Assembly (NCBI GenBank): GCA_949592205.1
Contig: CATIUR010000001.1
Span: 40,441,001-40,505,000 of the forward strand
Direction of reading: 5' to 3'
Length of the DNA: 64,000 bases
Source of the DNA: Helichrysum umbraculigerum
Lineage: Eukaryota > Streptophyta > Magnoliopsida > Asterales > Asteraceae
A program made the translations under genes and the position numbers. Each line of letters starts with the position of its first letter. Position 1 is the stretch's first letter. Positions 55,234 to 64,000 of the stretch are shown in pieces. Below the pieces are notes generated by a model that did not search any database, was not told where the DNA came from, and was given only the letters and a program-made list of their open reading frames with translations.

Positions 55234-56903
55234 TGATGTGTACGTGACAGCGTCTAGTTTTATTATTTATAACTAAAAATACCTTATTAATACTATCACA
55301 CAACCAGGCAAGAATACCCGATCGAATGTTAGTATAGCTTTGGTAAGTCAGGTTCGAACACAGGGAAAATGGAATAAAAAGAGATAATAATCTTATAAAT
55401 TACAAGTAATAGGGGGGTTACGTTTTAGTTCCGTATGAACAAAGGTTTTTATAAAGTAAAACAAATAAACTAAACAAAACTAAGATTAAGACAAATAAAC
55501 ATAATAAACTAGAATTAAAACAAATAAATATGTACACATGGAAGGAACAAATAGTATGTAATAACTCCGCTCAGATTCATATCTCCTGATTCAATTACAC
55601 ATTAATTATCTAATTGTGATTTCTGTTATATCAACTTAATACGAAATTCTTCAATGAATATTAAATTGAATGCAAACTAGCCAACGTTTCGGGTCCAACT
55701 AGTTTCTACAACTTAGGGTCCAACATAAAACACTGGTTTCAATGTCACAAGATGATCAGTCAATTGTGTGCCTTTCCCTAAATCATGCATTAAGCATTCA
55801 TAACTCATTATAATTACTCTAATGGTATGACTCAACAATACCCAATAATTAACTTATTGTCTTGTTCATTTTAAAGTGAATAGTTATCAACTTCTCAACC
55901 TATCAGACTCAACATATTTAGCAATAGCCAAAACCCTAGGATTCTAACCATCAATAATTAATAAAATCAAAGGAACTCAATCTCATTAATTCTATTAACC
56001 ACGTTGAGAACTAATAACTACCAGTTACCAATAAACAAGGATCTACGAGTAACATAACGGTTTTCAATTAAACAATTTTAACAAATATGCAAATGAAATC
56101 ATTCAATAATCACAATCCAAAGTTCATTATCACAAAACTAATTGAATCAATTCATCAATTAAGAATATATCAAAATATTAAACATCAAATTCTTCAATGA
56201 CATAAAATAAACAATACAAACCCATTGACGAATCACTCAAAGATCGGTAGAAATGAATCCAACCATCACTTCTCGTGCCTCCATGACATACCTACGACTC
56301 AAAATGATAAAACCCTAACCTAAAAACTTATGAAAAACGTATTTACAGAGTATATTTTACATTGTGTAAGGTATATGGTGTGTATAAAACGTCTGCCAAG
56401 ACTGGCCTTTTATAGTTGAGATTTTGGTCATTTGACCGCCGGCTAAGATGTTTAGCCGCCGGTCACCTTCATCCGCACACGGCTACAAAACGCGTTGGTT
56501 GCCGACTTCCATATATAGTATTTAGCCGCCGGCTAAACTCTCTGAACGCCGGCTAAATGATGTTTCCAGTCTTTTAACCTAACGGGCTTGGTTTAGTCTT
56601 GGGCCACCATTTCATCTTGGGCTTTTGGGCTTCTTGGTTCTCCTCAAATCCGACTTTAAACATTCTCATGGCCCAATTCTTCAATCCATTCATTATTTCC
56701 TTCGGCTTTACACGATTCTTTCAAAAATGCATCTTTTATATCATTATTCAACTGTTTTTCGTTCCTTTTCCATAAACGCTCCATTTCCACACCTAATTGC
56801 AAATATGAACGAAATCAATATATAATCTTAATTAAATGCAATAGAAACATCCAAGATTAGGGGTAAAATACTACTAAAATATAGTACTTTTGAGCGTTTA
56901 TCA
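55234..56903 (-). repeat. 3' LTR of E (1670 bp)
   Basis: TGATGTGTAC...GTTTATCA. Minus-strand TATA-like TATAAAA at 56408-56414; CCGGCTAA-type palindromes at 56436-56560. The small frame at 56625 is not supported. Confidence 0.95.
56436..56560. repeat. GACCGCCGGCTAA palindromes in the E LTR
   Basis: GACCGCCGGCTAA faces TTAGCCGCCGGTC with one mismatch, and TTTAGCCGCCGGCTAAA follows, just upstream of the TATA box. Copy in the other LTR near 62867-62990. Confidence 0.8.
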
Positions 56904-56940
56904 AACATCCCCCACTTTAATCCTACTTGTCCTCAAGTAG
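56904..56940 (-). promoter_or_regulatory. Terminal polypurine tract and hairpin of E
   Basis: The minus strand reads AAAGTGGGGGATGTTT beside the 3' LTR. Next to it is a perfect stem CTACTTG-TCCT-CAAGTAG (56923-56940, + strand). Confidence 0.88.
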
Positions 56941-57335
56941 ACTATCGATTCAAAAATCAAATTCTTAAGAAAACAGTCATCTCCATTAATCTAAATAACT
57001 AATTAAGGAATTACACAACATCGCCCATCTTCAACTCAAACGTTTAAATTTAAAAATCTGTTAATTCTAAAAACAATTATTAAGAAACTACGAGATAAAA
57101 TAAAACAATCTACACATAAAGTTATTATTCTTAAAACATTAATTAGTTCATAATGATTACTGATATTGCTATCCACTTAAACAATCTATATTCGAATAAT
57201 TGAGCTTAACTTATTATTATTCGTGTAGATATTCCCTTAGATTCCCCAAAACTATATACTTTCATACTCATAATATGCCAATATTACATATTTTGAAATT
57301 TTAATCAAAACAATCATTTTTCAAATCAAGACAGA

Positions 57336-57556
57336 GGTGACAGGTCTGTGCCTCAACACAACAAAGCGACATAACTTGATTTTGGTTTAGCAATAATGTT
57401 TTTAGTCAAACCATTGGTGACAGGTCTGTACCTCAGTACAACAAAGCGACTTAATTTGACTACATTTTAAAATCATGAGTTTGTTTAAACTCTTTGCTCT
57501 TTTTTATTAGATATACTGACGGAGACCAGGTCTGTACTTTCGTACAATAGAGGAAA
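57336..57556 (-). repeat. Three dispersed GGTGACAGGTCTGT hairpin repeats in E
   Basis: Units at 57336-57370, 57416-57450 and 57518-57556 share GACAGGTCTGT and AACAAAGCGAC (weaker in the third). Each centre can pair: TGTG/CACA in the first, TGTAC/GTACA in the second and third. Confidence 0.75.
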
Positions 57557-58014
57557 CAACACCCAGTATATCCCCAAATGATGTTAATTAAATTCCCAAA
57601 AATATGGCATATCGCACATTACTAATATGAAAATTAAGACATACGTCATACATAGCTAAAGTTCATCTAAAAGGCATTATCCACTCCTTAATTATCATTT
57701 CTTAACAGCTCAAAAATTCTCATATAAATTGCCTACCAATACATCATATAATGAAGCTAAATAACATATTTCACAATTTAATTTTTTTTTTTTTTTTTTT
57801 TTTTATTATGAGTGTAGAAAGCTTTAAAATAACCTACATTGTTACAAAATAATTATCTTTAGAAACAAAAATTTAAAGATAAAAGTTTGGTTGAAAAATA
57901 GGCAACTCATAACCTCCTAGTTACGTATCTTAATAAGATGACAGTTAACAAAATTACAATATCATCTACTTATTTATAGGACAATTATGTGGAAACTCAA
58001 TTCTTTTCTCTCCC

Positions 58015-58052
58015 ATCCCCCACTTAAAGGTGTACAATGCCCTCATTGTACA
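58015..58052 (-). promoter_or_regulatory. Internal polypurine-like tract with hairpin in E
   Basis: ATCCCCCACTT (58015-58025; minus AAGTGGGGGAT) repeats the terminal tract. A perfect 9-bp stem follows on the + strand: TGTACAATG, loop CCCT, CATTGTACA (58031-58052). Confidence 0.75.
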
Positions 58053-58456
58053 AATAATAAAAAAAACTAAAACGGGAAAAAGAGAAAAGAATTTAGAACA
58101 GAAAAACTCCCCTGGAATCGTGTGTGTGAAAAGATTCAGTGGTTCTTCCAAACTTGAAATATACAACAGCTCACACTTTCGTAGTTAATCACGATTGCAT
58201 TTAGCGTATGCAACAAGCCTTTAAACCCCTCGGTATCCCAAGTGGACGAGTTATAGTCTTGTGAGGGTTTCAGGGAACACACCCACAAAGTTCAACAATA
58301 AAACCAAGAAATAAATTAAGTCCTGAAAAATAAACTAACATAGCATAATAAGAGTAATAGGAGTTAAAATATTAGTACAGTCATCCAGCAAATAAAAATG
58401 AAAATAAAAATAAAAATGAAAATGTCTAAATAAAATACTACGGAAGCATAACCACA

Positions 58457-59860
58457 TCAATCACTATCACCATCCTCTCCATCTCTGCGAACACCGGATG
58501 GTCCTCCATACTCAGATGGTACAAATGGATCATAAGAAAGCTGATGGTAATCAAACAGCTGGTGCACCAAAGAAGTAGAATAATCAAACTGTCTCTGGTG
58601 CTCACGATAGTAATGCTGCAGCTCCTGATACCTACGATCCTGCACAATCCTATCCTGCTCATGATAACGATGCATCTGCTGAAACTGCTGCTGCTGATAA
58701 TCAAACATCCTACCAATCTCCTGCTGCATATGATACATATCATAGACTGGACCCTGATGAACCTGAGGCTCTGGTGGAATATCATGCTCCTGATCATGTG
58801 CAATCGCAACCTGTGGCTGCCCATCCCGTCGTCTCCTCACACGTCTACCTCCTGCAAGCAATGGTGGAGTCCAAAGGTAGAAATCTCCCTCAAAAGGTCT
58901 CATAATAATCGAAATCTCCAGGAGCTTGTGAGCTCCCATCCACTGCATACCAGGAATAACAGGAGTACAGGACTGATACATCTCATGTGTAACACCAAAC
59001 CACCTAGCCAATCTAGTCACATACTGACCACCACAAATAACACTCGAGGCCTTCGTACCTGTAGCCCTATGTGTCATCCAGTCTGCCAATCTCCAAGGAA
59101 TATTCACATTCGTCCTCTGAGTAATAGAATGCAAATAAAACAAATCTATCTTATGCACCTTCTCATGCCCTGTCTTCCTAGCACAGATCGAATGAGACAA
59201 CATCCTATGTACCAGTTTATGTACTGGACTCCTCACTAACACATCAGAAGGACCTCGGGTACCAAACTCTCCATTGGCTATATCTACCCAACCTGTAGCC
59301 ACCTCCAGATCCTCGTACCTATTGGTACGCGCAGCTCTCAGAAAATCCCTAAAATGAGGATTAGCCTCCTCATCAACAGTATACAATCCAATGGCATGTG
59401 CAAACTGAATCAAGTCCAAATGACGTGGCTCACCACCAAGCATAAAGGTCAGAGTATGCTCCAACACATCCTCAGATGATATATCAAACCTAACAGAGCT
59501 ATAAAACTCAACAACTAACTCCCTGAAAATAATCTCATGTATACCAAACAACCTCTCCCAAGCATAGGAAACAAAACCAGCACTCCCATCCTCTAAAAAA
59601 TAAGTAACTGTCAATAACCGACGTAGAGCCTGAGTACCTGTCTCCTGAGTGTCAGGATCTAAAACCATATCCATAAACTCCCAATCCAACACATCTGAAG
59701 TTATGATATCCTGATCAATGTTGGCTCTAAGCCTAGTCTGAATCCTAGCTCGATCTCCCGGCGAAATGGTATGGTGCATAAACTGAAGAATAGGGTGAGT
59801 TCGAATAATGGGGTTGGTAACAACGGCTGCTCCCCTATCAACACGCAAATCATACTCCAT
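58457..59860 (-). CDS. Athila-type ORF1 protein of E
   Basis: 467 residues if started at ATG 59860 (MEYDLRVDRGAAVVTNPII). A start at 59941 would add a 27-residue hydrophobic stretch, but the ATG at 59860 directly follows an acceptor-like TTGTTACAG, so I prefer it. The central part (LSHSICARKTGHEKVHKIDL, NIPWRLADWM, SVICGGQYVTRLARWFGV) fits the plant Athila ORF1/putative plant transposon protein family. A basic RRVRRRRDG, a long Gln/His/Tyr-rich stretch with coiled-coil character (QQEIGRMFDYQQQQFQQM) and an acidic end (GEDGDSD) follow. It is presumed Gag-like; no zinc knuckle, protease or RT is attached. The frame has no internal stop, unlike most genes in the window. Confidence 0.8.
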   Translation of the reverse strand: MEYDLRVDRGAAVVTNPIIRTHPILQFMHHTISPGDRARIQTRLRANIDQDIITSDVLDWEFMDMVLDPDTQETGTQALRRLLTVTYFLEDGSAGFVSYAWERLFGIHEIIFRELVVEFYSSVRFDISSEDVLEHTLTFMLGGEPRHLDLIQFAHAIGLYTVDEEANPHFRDFLRAARTNRYEDLEVATGWVDIANGEFGTRGPSDVLVRSPVHKLVHRMLSHSICARKTGHEKVHKIDLFYLHSITQRTNVNIPWRLADWMTHRATGTKASSVICGGQYVTRLARWFGVTHEMYQSCTPVIPGMQWMGAHKLLEISIIMRPFEGDFYLWTPPLLAGGRRVRRRRDGQPQVAIAHDQEHDIPPEPQVHQGPVYDMYHMQQEIGRMFDYQQQQFQQMHRYHEQDRIVQDRRYQELQHYYREHQRQFDYSTSLVHQLFDYHQLSYDPFVPSEYGGPSGVRRDGEDGDSD

Positions 59861-61641
59861 CTGTAACAATGAATCTATAAACATTAATAATATAAATAGA
59901 AATGAAATTAAATACAAACTTACCAAAAAGCTACATAACAATATTATGTAAAAAATTATAACTAATTATCACGAACCTTAAACAATTCAATTTAAATTAC
60001 TAAAGATATATTTATACATACTTAATATAATTGTATCAAAGTTACATAACTATCTTAATAAATATTTTCATACTAATAATAATTCTATAATAATCACGAA
60101 ACTTAAATTATTATATTTATACAAATATTTAAAATCAAAGTCTACAATTATAATAATTACAATATAATCCTTTTTATATAATAATCATTAAACTTTAAAA
60201 AGGTATATGTCTACTAAAATTACAAATACCAAATTATGATATAATCATCAAATTTTTTTTATTTTTTTTTTTTTCATATGAAAGATCATACAAGAGATAA
60301 ACAATAATATTTACAAGTATACATATACAAAATTTCAAATACCAATAATCATATCGCAATTTACGAATCACAACCTATTAAAATCATACAAGACATAAAA
60401 TACATAAAAAAAAAATTAACATCAGCTAAACAATGCATCGACAGCCAAACAAACCGCCTGAAACCATTTAGCCGGCGGCCTCCAGCCTTGACCGGCGGTC
60501 TCCGGCGTTGACCGACTGCCTCCAGCGTTGACCGACGGTCAAACATGCTGTCCCCATGATTCCGACAAACTAAACGCATAAAACCCATTTCTAATTCCAT
60601 CATTCATTTACACTTAACCGATTTATTCACACCTTCTTTCGTTAATCACAAAATATTAGGCTTTTTACTATATTACCACAAAATCAAATCACAATCCTTA
60701 TACACGAACTAACATTAATCAATTAAACTAAGGATTCACACAAAAACATAAATGATTCGGGTATTTAGCTAAGAAACCCTAAATGTGAAACCCTAATTAA
60801 AATTTTAATGTAAAAACGAATTAAGAGTGAGAATGTAAGTAAAAGCCACATACCTTCAATGAAATAACAAAGATCAATGTTGAAACCGGTTGATTAGTAT
60901 GTAAATCCGAAATTTTTCGAGAGTATTTTTGGGGTTTTTGGTGTTTCAAATGAAGAGAAAAAGGGTCTGTGTGTTTTTAATTACCCCAGGAGGTTTAGCC
61001 GCCGGCCTAGAGCCTTGACCGGCGGTCAATTCGAAAACTGACACGGTTGACCGAATTTATGGCCCCAACCGATTTTTTCACCTAATTAAATTACTTTTAC
61101 CTAATCTAATTTACTTACTTAATCTAATCTAATTAGTCTAATCTAATTTAATTATATAACCTAATTAAATTTTTATTCTAAAATACCTAATTACATTACA
61201 TCTAAAATAAAACTTTATTAACACTTAATGATATGAATACATACTAACAAATTAATCTAAACTTAACACATACCAACAAATGTCAAAAAAAATACTTTAC
61301 ACAAATTATAATAATACAAAAAATGAAGTAATATAAAGCAAATAAGAAGGTAGTCAAATATTAGAGATTCGAAAATTGAAATAAGAAAACCTCACTATAG
61401 GCACTGTTTGAACAGTTGAGCCTGTCGACTTCGGCTACTTCAGAATTGTTGGGAGTCTTCAAACTTAACAACTTCCTTGACATTTTCCTTAGCATCCAAT
61501 TGCTTAACTTCATTTGCTAAAAAGTCAAAATCATCTAAATACTACATTAATTTGATAACAATAGAAATATAAATATTCACAATATTCACAATCAACAATA
61601 TACAAAGATTTACAAGATTAAAATTCCTTTTATTACCGCTT
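59861..61641 (-). other. E 5' leader, no gene
   Basis: AT-rich, with homopolymer T near 60248 and CCGGCGG-type repeats at 60469-60540 and 60995-61027. The frame at 60361-60603 falls on the repeats and is not supported. Confidence 0.6.
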
Positions 61642-61659
61642 TCCCCGGCAGCGGCGCCA
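61642..61659 (-). promoter_or_regulatory. Primer binding site of E (tRNA-Asp type)
   Basis: TCCCCGGCAGCGGCGCCA on the + strand, 6 nt from the 5' LTR at 61666; identical to the A primer site. Confidence 0.88.
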
Positions 61660-61665
61660 AAAACT

Positions 61666-63335
61666 TGATGTGTACGTGACAGCGTCTAGTTTTATTATTT
61701 ATAACTAAAAATACCTTATTAATACTATCACACAACCAGGCAAGAATAACCGATCGAATGTTAGTATAGCTTTGGTAAGTCAGGTTCGAACACAGGGAAA
61801 ATGGAATAAAAAGAGATAATAATCTTATAAATTACAAGTAATAGGGGGGTTACGTTTTAGTTCCGTATGAACAAAGGTTTTTATAAAGTAAAACAAATAA
61901 ACTAAACAAAACTAAGATTAAGACAAATAAACATAATAAACTAGAATTAAAACAAATAAATATGTACACATGGAAGGAACAAATAGTATGTAATAACTCC
62001 GCTCAGATTCATATCTCCTGATTCAATTACACATTAATTATCTAATTGTGATTTCTGTTATATCAACTTAATACCAAATTCTTCAATGGATATTAAATTG
62101 AATGCAAACTAGCCAACGTTTCGGGTCCAACTAGTTTCTACAACTTAGGGTCCAACATAAAACACTGGTTTCAATGTCACAAGATGATCAGTCAATTGTG
62201 TGCCTTTCCCTAAATCATGCATTAAGCATTCATAACTCATTATAATTACTCTAATGGTATGACTCAACAATACCCAATAATTAACTTATTGTCTTGTTCA
62301 TTTTAAAGTGAATAGTTATCAACTTCTCAACCTATCAGACTCAACATATTTAGCAATAGCCAAAACCCTAGGATTCTAACCATCAATAATTAATAAAATC
62401 AAAGGAACTCAATCTCATTAATTCTATTAACCACGTTGAGAACTAATAACTACCAGTTACCAATAAACAAGGATCTACGAGTAACATAACGGTTTTCAAT
62501 TAAACAATTTTAACAAATATGCAAATGAAATCATTCAATAATCACAATCCAAAGTTCATTATCACAAAACTAATTGAATCAATTCATCAATTAAGAATAT
62601 ATCAAAATATTAAACATCAAATTCTTCAATGACATAAAATAAACGATACAAACCCATTGACGAATCACTCGAAGATCGGTAAAAATGAATCCAACCATCA
62701 CTTCTCGTGCCTCCATGACATACCTACGACTCAAAATGATAAAACCCTAACCTAAAAACTTATGAAAAACGTATTTACAGAGTATATTTTACATTGTGTA
62801 AGGTATATGGTGTGTATAAAACGTCACCCAAGGCTGGCCTTTTATAGTTGAGACTTTGGTCATTTGACCGCCGGCTAAGATGTTTAGCCGCCGGTCACCT
62901 TCATCCGCACACGGCTACAAAACGCGTTGGTTGCCGACTTCCATATATAGTATTTAGCCGCCGGCTAAGCTCTCTGACCGCCGGCTAAATGATGTTTCCA
63001 GTCTTTTAACCTAACGGGCTTGGTTTAGTCTTGGGCCACCATTTCATCTTGGGCTTTTGGGCTTCTTGGTTCTCCTCAAATCCGACTTTAAACATTCTCA
63101 TGGCCCAATTCTTCAATTCATTCATTATTTCCTTCGGCTTCACACGATTCTTTCAAAAATGCATCTTTTATATCATTATTCAACTGTTTTTCGTTCCTTT
63201 TCCATAAACGCTCCATTTCCACACCTAATTGCAAATATGAACGAAATCAATATGTAATCTTAATTAAATGCAATAGAAACATCCAAGATTAGGGGTAAAA
63301 TACTACTAAAATATAGTACTTTTGAGCGTTTATCA
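61666..63335 (-). repeat. 5' LTR of E (1670 bp)
   Basis: Partner of 55234-56903 with identical length and ends. TATA-like TATAAAA on the minus strand at 62840-62846. Followed by TATTT at 63336-63340. Confidence 0.95.
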
Positions 63336-63340
63336 TATTT

Positions 63341-63347
63341 CTACGTA

Positions 63348-63444
<97 letters not shown>

Positions 63445-64000
63445 TGTGTATATATAACACAATCCCACTGTACCATCATATACTTACGAAGAGGCACATC
63501 GCCGTCTTCCTCACCATCGCGACTCAACACTTTCTCCATATGTACTCATAGGAGAACATCACGCTCATCGCTGAACCTCGGAAAGAAGGTATAAACATTA
63601 CCAATTGGGATGGAAACCCACACATGCTAAACGTTCACAAAATTTAAAACAAACAAACGAATTTCTAATCTTTGACCGTACTGGTCACAATTGGATTAAC
63701 GTTGACTAAGTCCACAAAAATCATCTCAATAACAACTTGACCATCTAGATCAATCAACTCAATACCTCAGTGCCTTGGCACTTACATTCTAGCCTTTGTG
63801 CTACATTTGGGAAATCACATAACTTCAACGCATATTTGGTCTTAGGGCTACAATTGAACAACTCATGGCACGTGGTGTCACATGGTGCTTCGGGCACAAC
63901 ACACAGCTGGTGGTGCTGCAATTACACAGTATGTTTATACTGCATTTGGCACATTGGTGCAACACTCACAGTACATGGGTACTGCAATTACGGTGCCGCG
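63341..64000 (+). mobile_element. D element leader resumed after E (to window end)
   Basis: Starts with an AT microsatellite, then 63470-63600 with short open frames that may be an upstream ORF remnant. From about 63750 it contains short inverted motifs (cagtatgtttatactg, gtactgcaattac). No gag start is reached, so continuity with D is inferred only from E's target duplication. The last 250 bp may be yet another repeat. Confidence 0.45.
63351..63442. repeat. (AT)n microsatellite, about 46 units
   Basis: Uninterrupted AT dinucleotides, 11 bp past the E target duplication. The Tyr/Ile-repeat frames over it are artefacts. Confidence 0.97.

Larger units (their letters stand above)
55234..63335 (-). 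mobile_element. Element E: complete non-autonomous Athila-like retrotransposon (8102 bp)
   Basis: Two 1670-bp LTRs differing at roughly 15 sites, TATTT duplications (55229-55233 and 63336-63340), tRNA-Asp-type PBS, PPT, and one protein gene of the Athila ORF1 type. No pol domain is visible anywhere in the interior. The 5' leader (59861-61641) has no supported gene but holds GACCGGCGG repeats (60469-60540, 60995-61027). The 3' non-coding part (56904-58456) holds three hairpin repeats and a second PPT-like tract. Confidence 0.95.

Noticed and set aside
58544..59239. 231-residue plus-strand ORF opposite the E gene
   Set aside because: Antisense shadow of the Athila ORF1 frame.
63322..63594. Tyr-Ile repeat ORFs on both strands
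   Set aside because: Direct translation of the AT microsatellite.

Overview
The window is plant nuclear repeat DNA made almost entirely of nested LTR retrotransposons. I see no host gene, rRNA, tRNA gene or CRISPR array. A higher plant is indicated by the Ty3/gypsy Tekay-type (chromovirus) gag-pol with a C-terminal chromodomain, an Athila-type ORF1 protein, multi-kilobase LTRs, and primer sites for plant initiator tRNA-Met and tRNA-Asp. From memory of similar proteins the closest group is Asteraceae; that is an inference and was not tested. Family letters A-G below are my own labels.

Layout. Positions 1-44925 are an array of family A, a non-autonomous Athila/Tat-like element on the minus strand. 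Its right part reads LTR (19516-22444), internal, LTR (34493-37421), internal, LTR (42006-44925), so neighbouring copies share LTRs. The left part is a tandem duplication of about 9.54 kb. Each unit is a 5'-truncated Tekay element B (994-8495 and 10531-18034, plus strand) joined to the gag-like, PBS and LTR part of A. The A copy at 19516-37421 also carries C (24537-31991), a gag-only Tekay-like element with identical-length LTRs and a GTCAA target duplication.

The A array ends inside G (44926-50885), another minus-strand non-autonomous element with its own gag-like reading frame. G sits in the LTR of D, a plus-strand Tekay-like element whose LTR ends at 54937 and is followed by a tRNA-iMet primer site. 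That LTR is also split by F (51775-54220), a solo LTR with a CTTAT duplication. Just after the D primer site lies E (55234-63335), a complete non-autonomous Athila-like element with 1670-bp LTRs, a TATTT duplication and one ORF1-type protein. D resumes to the window end. Inferred order: D oldest; G, F and E into D; A into G; B and C into A; then amplification of A/B.

How they work together. Only B encodes replication enzymes, and both B copies share one frame break that splits the integrase catalytic triad, so neither is autonomous as written. A, C, E and G carry only gag-like or ORF1 proteins plus cis signals and must depend on enzymes from elsewhere. The most interesting signals are structural: (1) stem-loops beside terminal and internal polypurine tracts in A and E whose stems differ in sequence but stay paired around a YCCT loop; (2) LTR tandem repeats with compensatory stem changes; (3) a different GC-rich palindrome array at the same place, just upstream of the TATA box, in each of the A, E, F and G LTRs; (4) the LTR-sharing and B/A tandem arrays.
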